A stretch of DNA of 64,000 nt from Planctomycetia bacterium. Lineage in GTDB: Bacteria > Planctomycetota > Planctomycetia > Gemmatales > Gemmataceae. The translations under genes were made by a program, and so were the position numbers. This document shows positions 1 to 8,279 of the stretch, in pieces; the first letter of the stretch is position 1; each line of letters opens with the position of its first letter. A model generated the notes under the pieces. It was not told where the DNA came from. It ran no database searches and was given only the letters and a program-made list of their open reading frames with translations. The stretch spans positions 1 through 64,000 of the forward strand of contig SYLG01000042.1 in the NCBI GenBank assembly GCA_005808665.1, in the 5' to 3' direction.

Positions 1-11
1 CACCCTACCAG

Positions 12-65
12 CCTGGGGCAACGCCCCAGGTACCTATTCCCAAATTCACAAAGGGCTGAAAGCCC
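12..65. repeat. two short palindromes of a dispersed intergenic repeat
   Basis: Positions 12-30 form a hairpin with an 8 bp stem (CCTGGGGC / GCCCCAGG) and a 3-base loop. Positions 53-65 form a second one (GGGC, TGAAA, GCCC). Both lie in non-coding sequence and the element probably extends left of the window. A weaker relative of the second motif (TTGAAAGCCC) occurs at 2601-2610, ahead of another repeat copy. I infer a mobile or formerly mobile intergenic repeat rather than a terminator, because neither hairpin is followed by a T run. Confidence 0.6.
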
Positions 66-225
66 GAGCTATCCCATTCCTCAGTCTCTCGCCAATCAGG
101 ATCAAACGCCTTGAAACAGAACCTGTAAAGAGGATTTGTAGTCCCGACTTTTGCAGGCTGATTTAACTTTTTCCCGGGAAAAACACGGTTTTCATGGTCC
201 CAACTGCGTAATTTGGATTAAACCA
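53..225 (+). repeat. dispersed degenerate repeat, copy A
   Basis: This stretch aligns by eye with 2600-2745. Shared blocks in the same order are TTGAA, then GATT-GTAGTCC-GA, TGC-GG-TGATT-AA, GGGAAA, CATGGT and AACTGCGTAA. Spacing is almost identical, so the two are diverged copies of one element of roughly 150 bp or more. It has no open reading frame of its own. The tail (TTTTCATGGTCCCAACTGCGTAA, 190-212) recurs in shortened form near 1534 and 54387. Confidence 0.7.
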
Positions 226-717
226 AACCATTGTAGTTCCATTTCTTATCAAGGATTGTCAAATACTCAGCTGCAATGTCATTTGAGTTTTAGGAATTTA
301 GGCACGAAATAATTCGATGGCTTGGAATCGGATCTGTTTTTGAAATTTCAGGGTAAAGGGTAGTTCCCTATCCGGGAAAACGGCAAAGAATGGCATTAGG
401 AACCATTTCATTACACCCCTAAAAGCGTACGCCCCATGAAAATGTCAAAAACTTTTTGGGATTTATCAAAAAAAGGAACAAGATTGGGAATCCATGTGGT
501 TTAGGGGATATTGGCAAGCAGAAATGCAAAAAGTAACATTGCGCCATTTAGTAAGCAGTAAAAATATGGGCGCACCAAATCGGCAAGAATTTTCGCCTAG
601 GTGTGAGGAAAAAGTAACATTGCGCCTTATCTGTGGCCTTTTTAAAAAAGTTTGGAAAAATACAAGAATGGTTATATGGCTAAACAAGGTCCACCAAAAC
701 TTAGTTAAGGAACAAAA
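226..717. other. gene-free stretch upstream of the RDD gene
   Basis: No convincing coding sequence is visible. Two overlapping opposite-strand open frames near 466-751 have no recognisable protein features. The stretch contains an 18-base perfect direct repeat, listed separately. The promoter of the RDD gene should lie in its right half, but I cannot place it. Confidence 0.5.
528..626 (+). repeat. 18-base direct repeat, two copies 81 bp apart
   Basis: The sequence AAAAAGTAACATTGCGCC occurs exactly at 528-545 and again at 609-626. Flanking bases differ after one or two positions. The copies lie about 90-190 bp upstream of the RDD gene start. They could be binding sites for a regulator, iteron-like units or a relic of duplication. 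Nothing in the sequence decides between these. Confidence 0.75.
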
Positions 718-1386
718 ATGGCAACACCATGGTATTACCAAAACTCCTTAGGGGAGGAGTTTGGTCCGGTAACTCCCTCAAACCTGAAAAACCTGGCTTT
801 ACAGGGAATTATCATGGAGGACACCATGGTAAAATCTGGAAATAGTCGGTGGGTAAAAGCAAATTCCATAACGGGATTGGTCTTTTCCCCCCCTCAATTG
901 GAATACGAGGAAGAGGAGGAAGATTTCAAATCGAGGAAAAAGAAAAGGAGGAACAAAAAGGTCGTTTATGGCACATTTTGGGATCGTTTATTAGCTGGCT
1001 TGATAGATGGGATAATTGTAACTCCTGTTGTACTTATTGTTTATATTTTAGTATTATACATTTTACCTTTGACGGATGAATTAAGTCTTTTTTTTGTTAA
1101 ATTAATTATAATTATAATGGATGTCAGTCCATTTTTTATTATTTTTCTTTATACAACATTGCAACAATCATCTACGACACAGGCTACTATTGGTCAAAAA
1201 ATGATGGGATTAAAGGTTACAGATTTGGATGATGGAAAAATATCATTTGCCATATCATCTGGAAGATTTTTTGCCAGAATTCTTTCTGGTTTAATATTCT
1301 TTATTGGGTACTTGATTCAACCATTCACCGAAAAGAAACAAGCTCTCCATGATATAATGGCAGGGACATTGGTTGTTAAAGGATAA
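718..1386 (+). CDS. GYF_2 and RDD domain membrane protein
   Basis: The 222-residue product starts with a GYF_2-type module (residues 1-60; WYYQ near the start, then F-G-P-V, and W45 in a 'sRWVkA' context), which in other proteins binds proline-rich peptides. A highly charged linker (about 63-85, Glu-rich then Lys/Arg-rich) follows. The RDD membrane domain (about 86-222) has the signature Arg and Asp in FWDRLLAGLIDG and three hydrophobic helices. RDD proteins sit in the inner membrane; some have been linked to ion transport, but no activity can be assigned here. The ATG is preceded by AAGGA five bases upstream. The RDD half is noticeably A+T-rich compared with the rest of the window, which may indicate relaxed or foreign composition. 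The gene stands alone, convergent with vapBC. Confidence 0.85.
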   Translation: MATPWYYQNSLGEEFGPVTPSNLKNLALQGIIMEDTMVKSGNSRWVKANSITGLVFSPPQLEYEEEEEDFKSRKKKRRNKKVVYGTFWDRLLAGLIDGIIVTPVVLIVYILVLYILPLTDELSLFFVKLIIIIMDVSPFFIIFLYTTLQQSSTTQATIGQKMMGLKVTDLDDGKISFAISSGRFFARILSGLIFFIGYLIQPFTEKKQALHDIMAGTLVVKG

Positions 1387-1530
1387 CCACCTCCGGCGGC
1401 AATCATTCCGGCCCATTGGGAACCGTTCTGAGGAGAGGATTGGGCAAATAGTCAAGCCATTGGGTTAACCCTTCTGGCTGGTCGAGGACAAACAATCCTG
1501 GTCTACCATCCTCATGCCCAATGGGCATCA

Positions 1531-1580
1531 AAGTTTTCATAATCCCAACCGGGTAACTTGGCTTGGTGCGGTTTGGACCT
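1531..1580 (+). repeat. partial copy of the dispersed repeat (copy C)
   Basis: AAAGTTTTCATAATCCCAAC followed by a GGGTAACTTGG block matches the 3' part of copy A (190-214) in order and spacing. The vapC reading frame, once its frameshift is repaired, ends inside this segment. The repeat may therefore have supplied the extra C-terminal residues of the toxin. Only this short part is recognisable. Confidence 0.45.
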
Positions 1581-1987
1581 GATAGAGGTTGCTCATGATT
1601 TCTTCCCAAAGGCGACTGATGCCATAGGCATTCAGAGCAGCATCCAGGCACTACAGGGATGGATTCCACCAATGATTGAGCCACAAGGAGGCGATCAAAC
1701 GGGTCTTTGTGGTGAAAAGGCAATCCGATCAATCGAGCCGTGTGTTTGGGCAAAATTGGCAACACCTTAAATCCATAATGGTTCAGACCCATGTCGATGA
1801 AGTCCTCATAAGGCCGGTTCACTTGCCATTTGCAAAGGCTCACTTTGATAGCAATCTCCCAAAAAGACGCCGGGCTGATCAGCACTTCGTTGGCCGGATT
1901 TCGCACCGTAGTCAGGGCCACCTGGCTGAGTTGAGAATCCCCCTCGATGAACCAGTAAAGGGCGTGTGTTTCAAGAAGTATCCTCAC
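1537..1987 (-). pseudogene. vapC: PIN-domain toxin VapC, frameshifted
   Basis: The frame opens with GTG six bases after the antitoxin stop and reads as a PIN-domain ribonuclease: LLETHALYWF near the start, then SPASFWEIAIK, then DPFDRLLVAQSLVESIPVV. Family members have LLDTHAL; here the first acidic residue is Glu instead of Asp. After IPVV (near 1650) the expected end (L-D-A-A-L-N-A-Y-G-I-S-R-L-W) is present but in another frame. Restoring two missing bases after the second Val would give PVVSLDAALNAYGISRLW, which fits the family. The repaired frame stops at 1537-1539. As it stands, translation runs on to 1403 with an unrelated tail. The fold's last acidic region is therefore lost and the toxin is probably inactive, unless the shift is a sequencing error. 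Confidence 0.8.
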
Positions 1988-1992
1988 GGAAT

Positions 1993-2217
1993 TTATTCGG
2001 CAAAGTCCTTCAGGTGGTCGTCATCATCGGAAAGGATAGTAATCATCCCTTTGCCAAGTCCCGGAACTCGAGGCCTGCAAGGTGGCGGCGTTTCGCTTAC
2101 CAACTTCGCAACGGGTTGGTGATTGCGTGTCAGAATCACTTCATCCCCTGGAGTCATTCTGTCTATCAGTTCTGGCAGCGTTACCTGGATGTCTTCCATC
2201 GCTATTGTCGTTTGCAT
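1993..2217 (-). CDS. vapB: Phd/YefM-family antitoxin of the vapBC module
   Basis: The 74-residue protein has the typical start (IAMEDIQVTLPELIDRM), the short beta hairpin (GDEVILTRNHQPVAKLV) and a C-terminal toxin-binding tail rich in Asp ending LKDFAE. Such antitoxins bind their own promoter through the N-terminal domain and block the PIN toxin with the tail. A strong ribosome binding site (AAAGGAGG) lies six bases before the ATG. The gene is intact although the toxin frame downstream is broken, a state in which the pair cannot cause addiction. Confidence 0.85.
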   Translation of the reverse strand: MQTTIAMEDIQVTLPELIDRMTPGDEVILTRNHQPVAKLVSETPPPCRPRVPGLGKGMITILSDDDDHLKDFAE

Positions 2218-3013
2218 CGTTCTCCTCCTTTGGGCTGGGCATTTGGATCAAAAAGGTAAAATGACCTTCGTACTACCCGGGTATTCTTCATTATCCAAGG
2301 TGAAGCCAAAAAGCTGGAGAAAAAACGGGGTTAGCCAAGCATTGATTTTCTCTTGTGGAACTTTTCAATCTGTTAACCCAATTTATGCCCTTGAAGTGAT
2401 TTTTTACGATTTATTGCCTAATTTTGGAACCTGGATTGTGGTTTTTCCAATGAATTTCGAGTATGCCGATTTCAATACAGGATATAATCCCGACAAAGTT
2501 ACCTGATATTTGTGGCTACTTGTTCGATTTTAACAAAGCAGATTGCAACCGTTTGCATGATCCCCGAAAGACCTCAAACCCTCTGCGTCGGTTGGAACGG
2601 TTGAAAGCCCTTGGGGAACAGTAGGCCTGTGCTTGAACAAGACCACAAAACAGAGATTGGTAGTCCGGATTATTGCTGGTTGATTGAAAGTTACATTGGG
2701 AAACCTGAGCTTCCATGGTTCAAACTGCGTAACTTAGGCTATGGCAATCACCCCCCCTCAAATAATTGGGCGGTAACTGTTCCTGGAGGTTCCTTGGTTA
2801 GGGTGAATTGATCGCTTGGTGTTTCCATGAATTGGTTCCTTCGGGTCAAAAAAATACACGGAAACTCCTGATCCAGAACCATTTTTCATGGCGACCTTTT
2901 GGAACCATTTTCCTGCTTCCACCCGATTTTTTTCCTAAAATGGGTTTTAGGGTGGGGTTGGCTTTTCATATCTTTTTGCCAATCCATCCGGTCCACGCAT
3001 TGGAAACTGGAGT
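2218..3013. other. intergenic region between vapBC and the gcv operon
   Basis: About 800 bp without a gene. It contains the divergent promoters of vapB and gcvT, which I could not locate, and repeat copy B. I looked for the conserved cores of a glycine riboswitch upstream of gcvT and saw none. The short open frames here have no protein-like composition. Confidence 0.5.
2600..2745 (+). repeat. dispersed degenerate repeat, copy B
   Basis: This is the best match to copy A. Shared blocks are TTGAA at 2634, GATTGGTAGTCC at 2656-2667, TGCTGGTTGATT, GGGAAA and CCATGGTTCAAACTGCGTAA ending near 2731. Differences are scattered single bases with a few small gaps, as expected for old diverged copies rather than a recent duplication. 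Confidence 0.7.
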
Positions 3014-4093
3014 ATGGCTTTCAAGACTCCTTTGTTTGAACTCCACCAAGCTCTAAGTGGGCGGATGGTGGATTTTGCCGGTTGGCAAATGCCTATCCAG
3101 TATCAAAGCATCGTCGAAGAACACTTGGCGGTTCGTACCCGTGTTGGGGCGTTTGACATTTCCCACATGGGCCGGATACGCCTTTATGGACCGGAGGCCC
3201 AAGCCCACTTGGCCCGCTTGGTAACCTGTCCTGTCGCCTCCATGACTGCCGGCCAGGTGAAATATGGCCTGGTTTTGAACGAACAGGGGGGCACCCAGGA
3301 CGATGTTTTGGTCTACCACTTGGGGGATCATTGGGCTCTGGTGGTGAATGCCTCCAACCGAATAAAAATCTGGTCCCTGTTGCTTTCCTCCCTTCCCGAA
3401 ACCGGGGTCCGGCTCGTCGATGAAACCCTCGAAACAGCCATGGTAGCCATTCAAGGTCCCCAAGCGATTGCCCTTTGCTCCGCAATAGCCAACCTCGATT
3501 TTTCAACCATGGCCAACTACTCCGCCCAAACCATGACCTATTTGGGAAGTGAAATCCTGGTCAGCCGAACGGGCTATACCGGAGAAGATGGCATGGAATG
3601 GTCCGTTCCTTTCCACCTGGCCAATGCCTTGGCAAAGGACTTGAAGGCCCACGAAATTCCATGGTGTGGGTTGGGTTGTCGGGACACGCTTCGATTGGAA
3701 GCGGGGATGCCTCTTTACGGCCACGAATTGGACGAAGGGATTGACCCCATCCAGGCCGGGTTGGGGTTTGCCATTCGAAAGCCTGCGGAAGGTTTTTTCG
3801 GAGTCGAGGGTTTGGCCCATCGGATGATGAACCAAACCAGGCGGGTCCGGCGGGGGCTTCTCCTTGTTGGCAAACGAATTGCCAGACAAGGGGACAAGGT
3901 CTATCAAGGGGGCTTGGAAATTGGGGTTGTTACCAGCGGGACTTTTGGTCCCTCGGTGGGCGCCTCGCTGGCCATGGCCATGATCGATCCATCCTATGTG
4001 CAAAGTATGGAACCAATGGAAATAGATGTCCGGGGTAAAAGGGAAAAGGCGACGGTTACGCCCCTTCCCTTTTACAAGAGAATCAAGGGTTAG
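3014..4093 (+). CDS. gcvT: aminomethyltransferase, glycine cleavage T protein
   Basis: GcvT transfers the methylene group from the aminomethylated lipoyl arm of GcvH to tetrahydrofolate, releasing ammonia. The 359-residue length is typical. Recognisable folate-binding-family segments are LFELHQALSGRMVDFAGWQMP at the N-terminus, FDISHMGRI, QDDVLVYHLGD, GYTGEDGMEWSVP, LRLEAGMPLYGHELDEGI and a C-terminal barrel domain ending TPLPFYKR. It is the first gene of a five-gene plus-strand operon (T, H, PA, PB, lipoate ligase) with gaps of 32-56 bases or overlaps. Confidence 0.95.
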   Translation: MAFKTPLFELHQALSGRMVDFAGWQMPIQYQSIVEEHLAVRTRVGAFDISHMGRIRLYGPEAQAHLARLVTCPVASMTAGQVKYGLVLNEQGGTQDDVLVYHLGDHWALVVNASNRIKIWSLLLSSLPETGVRLVDETLETAMVAIQGPQAIALCSAIANLDFSTMANYSAQTMTYLGSEILVSRTGYTGEDGMEWSVPFHLANALAKDLKAHEIPWCGLGCRDTLRLEAGMPLYGHELDEGIDPIQAGLGFAIRKPAEGFFGVEGLAHRMMNQTRRVRRGLLLVGKRIARQGDKVYQGGLEIGVVTSGTFGPSVGASLAMAMIDPSYVQSMEPMEIDVRGKREKATVTPLPFYKRIKG

Positions 4094-4125
4094 GACAATC
4101 GTTTTTTACCAGGGAGAATTGTTCC

Positions 4126-4506
4126 ATGTCCAAGCGAAAATATGCGCCCACCCATGAGTGGGTCGAAGGCAAGGATGGCATTTTGGTGGTGGGATTGTCC
4201 CAATTCGCAGTAGACCAACTAACCGATGTAATCTACATCGACCTTCCCAAGGTGGGGGTGTCGGTGAGCGCCGGGCAAGCGGTGGCTGAAATTGAGTCGG
4301 TCAAAGCGGTAAGCGATATATATGCCCCCGTCGAGGGTGAAATTACCGAGGTGAATTCTGTTTTGGCTACGGATGCTTCGATTGTTTCCCGCGACCCGTT
4401 TGGGGAGGGCTGGCTATTCAAGGTCAAGCCAAGCTCGGATGACCCGACCTCTCATCTCCTTACCGAGGTGGATTACCAAGCTCAGATAGCAGGGCAAGCA
4501 CATTGA
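4126..4506 (+). CDS. gcvH: glycine cleavage system H protein
   Basis: This 126-residue lipoyl carrier shuttles the aminomethyl group between the P, T and L proteins. The N-terminal THEWVEG motif and the lipoylation hairpin EIESVKAVSDIYAP are visible, with the modified lysine at position 60. GGGAGA lies upstream of the ATG. It follows gcvT by 32 bases. The last gene of the same operon encodes a lipoate-ligase-like protein that could attach the cofactor. Confidence 0.96.
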   Translation: MSKRKYAPTHEWVEGKDGILVVGLSQFAVDQLTDVIYIDLPKVGVSVSAGQAVAEIESVKAVSDIYAPVEGEITEVNSVLATDASIVSRDPFGEGWLFKVKPSSDDPTSHLLTEVDYQAQIAGQAH

Positions 4507-4562
4507 GTTTTTGGTCCAGGCATTATTTCCAATAGGCGTCCCGGTTCGGAAAGGGAAGGATT

Positions 4563-5924
4563 ATGTCTTATGTGGTCAACACCAAGGCGGAGCAAAAAGA
4601 GATGCTTGAAGCCATCGGTGTACCCCATGTGGAACAATTGTTTGACCAGGTTCCATTCTCTTTGAGGTTCCAAGGGGACTTGTCCGTTCCCGGTCCTTTT
4701 TCCGAACAGGAACTGACCAGGAAAATGAGCCGGATGGCCTCCGCCAATCAATCGACAGAGGATCTTGTCTGTTTTTTGGGGGGAGGGGCCTATGATCATT
4801 TCATTCCTGCCGCAGTGGATGCCCTTTCCATGCGCAGCGAGTTTTACACGGCGTACACCCCGTACCAGGCAGAAGCGAGCCAGGGAAGTTTGCAGGCTTT
4901 TTTCGAGTTCCAAACGCTGATTTGCCAACTTACGGGTATGGATGTGGCAAATGCCAGCCTCTATGATGGGGCAAGTGCTGCCGCCGAGGCGGTCCTCATG
5001 GCCATGTCGGTGACCGGTCGTAATGGCAAAGTCGTTTTGGCCGAAACGGTAAATCCGGCCACCCGCCAAGTGATCGCCACCCTGTTGGCCAATCTTGGCC
5101 CAAGGATCGAGGTGATACCATGCCCGGGGGGCTTTCTCAATCCGGCCGAAGCGGACCTTGCCCTCGATGATTCCACTTCGTGTCTGGTGGTGCAAAACCC
5201 CAATGTGCTAGGGGGATTGGAGGAGATGGCGGACCTATGTCAAAAAGCTCAAAAGAAGGGAGTCCTTTTGATCGTTTCCGTGGACCCGGTCAGTTTGGGC
5301 ATCCTCACAAAACCGGGCGATTATGGCGCGGATATCGTGGTTGCCGAGGGGCAAGGGCTTGGCAATCCCTTGGCTTTTGGGGGGCCTTACCTTGGGTTGT
5401 TGGCATGCCGGGAAAAGTTTGTCCGAAAGATACCAGGACGGCTGGTTGGTCAAACCCAAGACCGAAATGGCAAGCACTGCTTTGTGCTGACTTTGCAAAC
5501 CCGGGAACAACACATTCGCCGGGAAAAGGCAACGAGCAATATTTGCACCAATCAAGGGCTTTATGCCTTGCGAACGGCGATTCACTTGTCCCTGCTGGGG
5601 CCCACTGGTTTGAGGGAAACCGCTTATTCCTGCACCCAAAAAGCACACTACCTGGCCAACAAATTGTTGGAAACGGGATTGGTCCACCTTGACCCTGACC
5701 GACCCTTCTTCAAGGAGTTTACCGTAAAACTTGAAGCATCCCTCGCCAGGAGGTGGTCCACTAACGAGATCCTGGATCGAATGTCCGCCCATGGATTTCT
5801 TGCGGGTTTTCCCACCGGACGGTGGCTTGTAGGCAAGGGAGATTGCCTAACCATTGCGGTTACGGAAAAACGCACCAAGGAAGAAATGGACCGGTTTGTC
5901 GAAGTTTTCTCGCAAATCGCCTAG
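4563..5924 (+). CDS. gcvPA: glycine dehydrogenase (decarboxylating) subunit 1
   Basis: This is the N-terminal half of the split P protein (453 residues), which with GcvPB forms the PLP-dependent glycine decarboxylase. Characteristic segments are FLGGGAYDHFIPAAV, EFYTAYTPYQAEASQG, NASLYDGASAAAEA and ATSNICTNQGL near the C-terminus. It carries no PLP lysine; that is on subunit 2. GGGAAGGA precedes the ATG by three bases. Split P protein is usual in many bacteria and archaea, whereas E. coli has a single fused chain. Confidence 0.96.
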   Translation: MSYVVNTKAEQKEMLEAIGVPHVEQLFDQVPFSLRFQGDLSVPGPFSEQELTRKMSRMASANQSTEDLVCFLGGGAYDHFIPAAVDALSMRSEFYTAYTPYQAEASQGSLQAFFEFQTLICQLTGMDVANASLYDGASAAAEAVLMAMSVTGRNGKVVLAETVNPATRQVIATLLANLGPRIEVIPCPGGFLNPAEADLALDDSTSCLVVQNPNVLGGLEEMADLCQKAQKKGVLLIVSVDPVSLGILTKPGDYGADIVVAEGQGLGNPLAFGGPYLGLLACREKFVRKIPGRLVGQTQDRNGKHCFVLTLQTREQHIRREKATSNICTNQGLYALRTAIHLSLLGPTGLRETAYSCTQKAHYLANKLLETGLVHLDPDRPFFKEFTVKLEASLARRWSTNEILDRMSAHGFLAGFPTGRWLVGKGDCLTIAVTEKRTKEEMDRFVEVFSQIA

Positions 5925-5955
5925 CCAAACCCCTCCGCTCATCAGGTACCATGCG

Positions 5956-7428
5956 ATGGAAAAGAACCAATCGACCAATCTGTTGTTTGAAATTTCCCGT
6001 TCCCAAAGGCGGGCCCATCGGGTGGAGGCGGTCGATGTGCCTGAAATTCCGCTTGAGGCAATGTTCCCACCGGAGGCCTTGGCCAAAGGACCTTTGGATT
6101 TACCGGAATTGGCAGAACTGGATATTGTTCGCCATTTTACCAACCTATCCACAAAAAATATGGCGATAGACAGTAACTTTTATCCCTTGGGTTCCTGTAC
6201 GATGAAATACAATCCCAAACGGCATGAAAGGATTGTTTCATTTCCCGGGTTTGCGGCAATCCATCCGCATGCTCCGGATGGGAACAGTCAAGGCATTCTG
6301 GAATTGCTTTTTGGGATGCAGGAGATCCTTGGGGAAATTTCCGGCCTTCCTGCCGTTTCGCTTCAACCGGCAGCCGGAGCGCAGGGGGAATTGACGGCCC
6401 TCCTGGTGGCGGCTGCCTATTTCAAGCACAAAAAGGATAGGCTAACTCAGGTACTTGTTCCCGATTCTGCGCATGGAACCAATCCCGCCTCTGCCGCTTT
6501 GGCGGGATTCGAAGCGGTAACTGTCAAAAGTCGGGCAGATGGGTTGGTGGACCTTTTGGACCTGAGGTCCAAGGTCGATAACAAGACTGCTGTTTTCATG
6601 ATCACAAATCCCAACACGCTGGGGCTTTTCGATTACCAGATTGCCGAAATCACCGAAATCATTCATGGTGTAAACGGGTTGGTCTATCTTGATGGTGCCA
6701 ATATGAACGCAATCCTTGGCATCACCCGTCCTGGGGATTTTGGTGCTGACATGATGCATTTTAATGTACATAAAACCTTTACTGGTCCCCATGGTGCAGG
6801 GGGGCCGGGAAGCGGTCCCATTGCGGTGAGGGATTTTCTCGCTCCCTTTCTTCCCTCACCCATGGTGGTTCGGACTCCCACAGGATATGGGCTTTGTTCT
6901 GACCGGCCCCAATCCATCGGCAGGGTTCACGGATTTCTGGGAAATATTGGGGTTTTGGTAAGGGGGTTTGCCTACATCTGCACTTTGGGGGGAAGGGGAT
7001 TGCGCGAAGTTTCCGAACAGGCAGTTCTTAATGCGAATTATTTGCTTTCCCTGGTAAAAGAGACCTTGGAGGTACCAAAGGGCGAATTGTGTATGCATGA
7101 ATTTGTGGCCAGTGCCCGGCTTTCCCGCCGCGAAAAACGGATCAGTGCCATGGACATTTGCAAGGGTCTCCTTGATTACGGGTACCATGCCCCCACGGTG
7201 TATTTTCCCATGGTGGTTCCCGAGGCGCTGATGATGGAACCGACCGAAACGGAAAGCAAGGAAACCCTGGAAGGGTTTGCCCTGGCAATCAAAAAAATAA
7301 TGTCGGAGACGGCCGAGACCCTGCACCATGCCCCCTATACCCTTGGGATATCAAGGCCGGATGAAGTAGCCGCCGCCAAGACCCCTATTCTGCGGTGGAG
7401 GCCTCCGGTTCATGAATCAGGGGCATGA
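5956..7428 (+). CDS. gcvPB: glycine dehydrogenase (decarboxylating) subunit 2
   Basis: This is the PLP-bearing half of the split glycine decarboxylase (490 residues from the chosen ATG). SNFYPLGSCTMKYNP, LQPAAGAQGEL, DSAHGTNPASA and NVHKTFTGPHGAGGPG are all present; Lys273 in the last is the Schiff-base lysine. The frame is open from 5854, but the reading frame inside gcvPA is a shadow. The ATG at 5956, which begins MEKNQSTNLLFE, matches the family's N-terminus and lies 31 bases after the gcvPA stop. Its 3' end overlaps the next gene by 17 bases. Confidence 0.95.
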   Translation: MEKNQSTNLLFEISRSQRRAHRVEAVDVPEIPLEAMFPPEALAKGPLDLPELAELDIVRHFTNLSTKNMAIDSNFYPLGSCTMKYNPKRHERIVSFPGFAAIHPHAPDGNSQGILELLFGMQEILGEISGLPAVSLQPAAGAQGELTALLVAAAYFKHKKDRLTQVLVPDSAHGTNPASAALAGFEAVTVKSRADGLVDLLDLRSKVDNKTAVFMITNPNTLGLFDYQIAEITEIIHGVNGLVYLDGANMNAILGITRPGDFGADMMHFNVHKTFTGPHGAGGPGSGPIAVRDFLAPFLPSPMVVRTPTGYGLCSDRPQSIGRVHGFLGNIGVLVRGFAYICTLGGRGLREVSEQAVLNANYLLSLVKETLEVPKGELCMHEFVASARLSRREKRISAMDICKGLLDYGYHAPTVYFPMVVPEALMMEPTETESKETLEGFALAIKKIMSETAETLHHAPYTLGISRPDEVAAAKTPILRWRPPVHESGA

Positions 7429-8152
7429 TTTCCCAAGGAGACTTCCCGACCGGATGGATCCGGTGTCGGTTGCGATGGCCTGTGACGATGCGATGTTGTC
7501 GCTTGCCGAAAAGGGAATAGCAACATTTCGGATCTATTTATGGAGAGAACCGGCCCTTAGCCTTGGGTATTTTCAACCCGCCGCCCTGAGGCTCCCCATG
7601 GGGCATCCTTCTCCACGGTCCTGGGCCAGACGGTCCACCGGAGGTGAAGCCTTACTCCATCATCATGAATGGACCTATGCTGTTGCCTTGCCACCAAGTC
7701 ATCCCCTGGCTAGCCAAGCCGCCTCCCTTCCCTGCCGAGTCCATCAGGGAATTGCCCAAGGCCTGGTGAAGTTGGGTTATCAGGCAGCGTTGCATGAGGG
7801 GGAGGGGTTTTACCGGGAACATTCGGGACTATGTTTTCAACACCTCACATCCGGGGACCTTATCGTGGGTGGCCACAAGGTGATGGGAAGTGCCCAACGA
7901 AAGCGAAAAGGTGCCCTTTTGCAACACGGTGGCTTGCTCTTGCGGCAAAGCGAGGTTGAAAAACGCTTGCCTGGCTTGGCCGATTTGGAGCCAAACCTGC
8001 CTCTTCCGACCCAGGCGGAGTTCGCTAGTTGGCTTGGAAATCTTTTGGGTCCTTTTTCCAAACCCTCTGCCATGGACCTATCCCAATGGGAAAAGGCGTT
8101 TGCCCTTGCTCTGGAACAACACCAATCCAGCCAATGGCTGTTAAAAAGGTAA
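7412..8152 (+). CDS. lplA: lipoate-protein ligase / octanoyltransferase-like protein
   Basis: The 246-residue protein has the BPL/LplA/LipB fold: RIYLWREPALSLGYFQ, ARRSTGGEALLHHHEWTYAVAL and GGHKVMGSAQRKRKGALLQHGGLLL. Lys156 in GGHK is the expected lipoyl-adenylate-binding lysine. It overlaps gcvPB by 17 bases, so translation is probably coupled. Its likely target is GcvH of the same operon. Whether it uses free lipoate with ATP (LplA), transfers octanoyl groups (LipM) or moves lipoyl groups between carriers cannot be told from the sequence. A second ATG at 7454 is possible. Confidence 0.85.
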   Translation: MNQGHDFPRRLPDRMDPVSVAMACDDAMLSLAEKGIATFRIYLWREPALSLGYFQPAALRLPMGHPSPRSWARRSTGGEALLHHHEWTYAVALPPSHPLASQAASLPCRVHQGIAQGLVKLGYQAALHEGEGFYREHSGLCFQHLTSGDLIVGGHKVMGSAQRKRKGALLQHGGLLLRQSEVEKRLPGLADLEPNLPLPTQAEFASWLGNLLGPFSKPSAMDLSQWEKAFALALEQHQSSQWLLKR

Positions 8153-8279
8153 TGGGTCCTTCTCCCAAAAAGACAAACCGGTGATAAAGGGAATTCTTCG
8201 CTAGGCCTTGTTACCCAAGGGGGGATCGAGGTAGCCTAGCCCGACCAAGGGTATCCAGGCAAAGGCGGAGTTATTGGCG

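Noticed and set aside
2218-3013. Glycine riboswitch upstream of gcvT
   Set aside because: I searched by eye for its conserved paired cores and found none.
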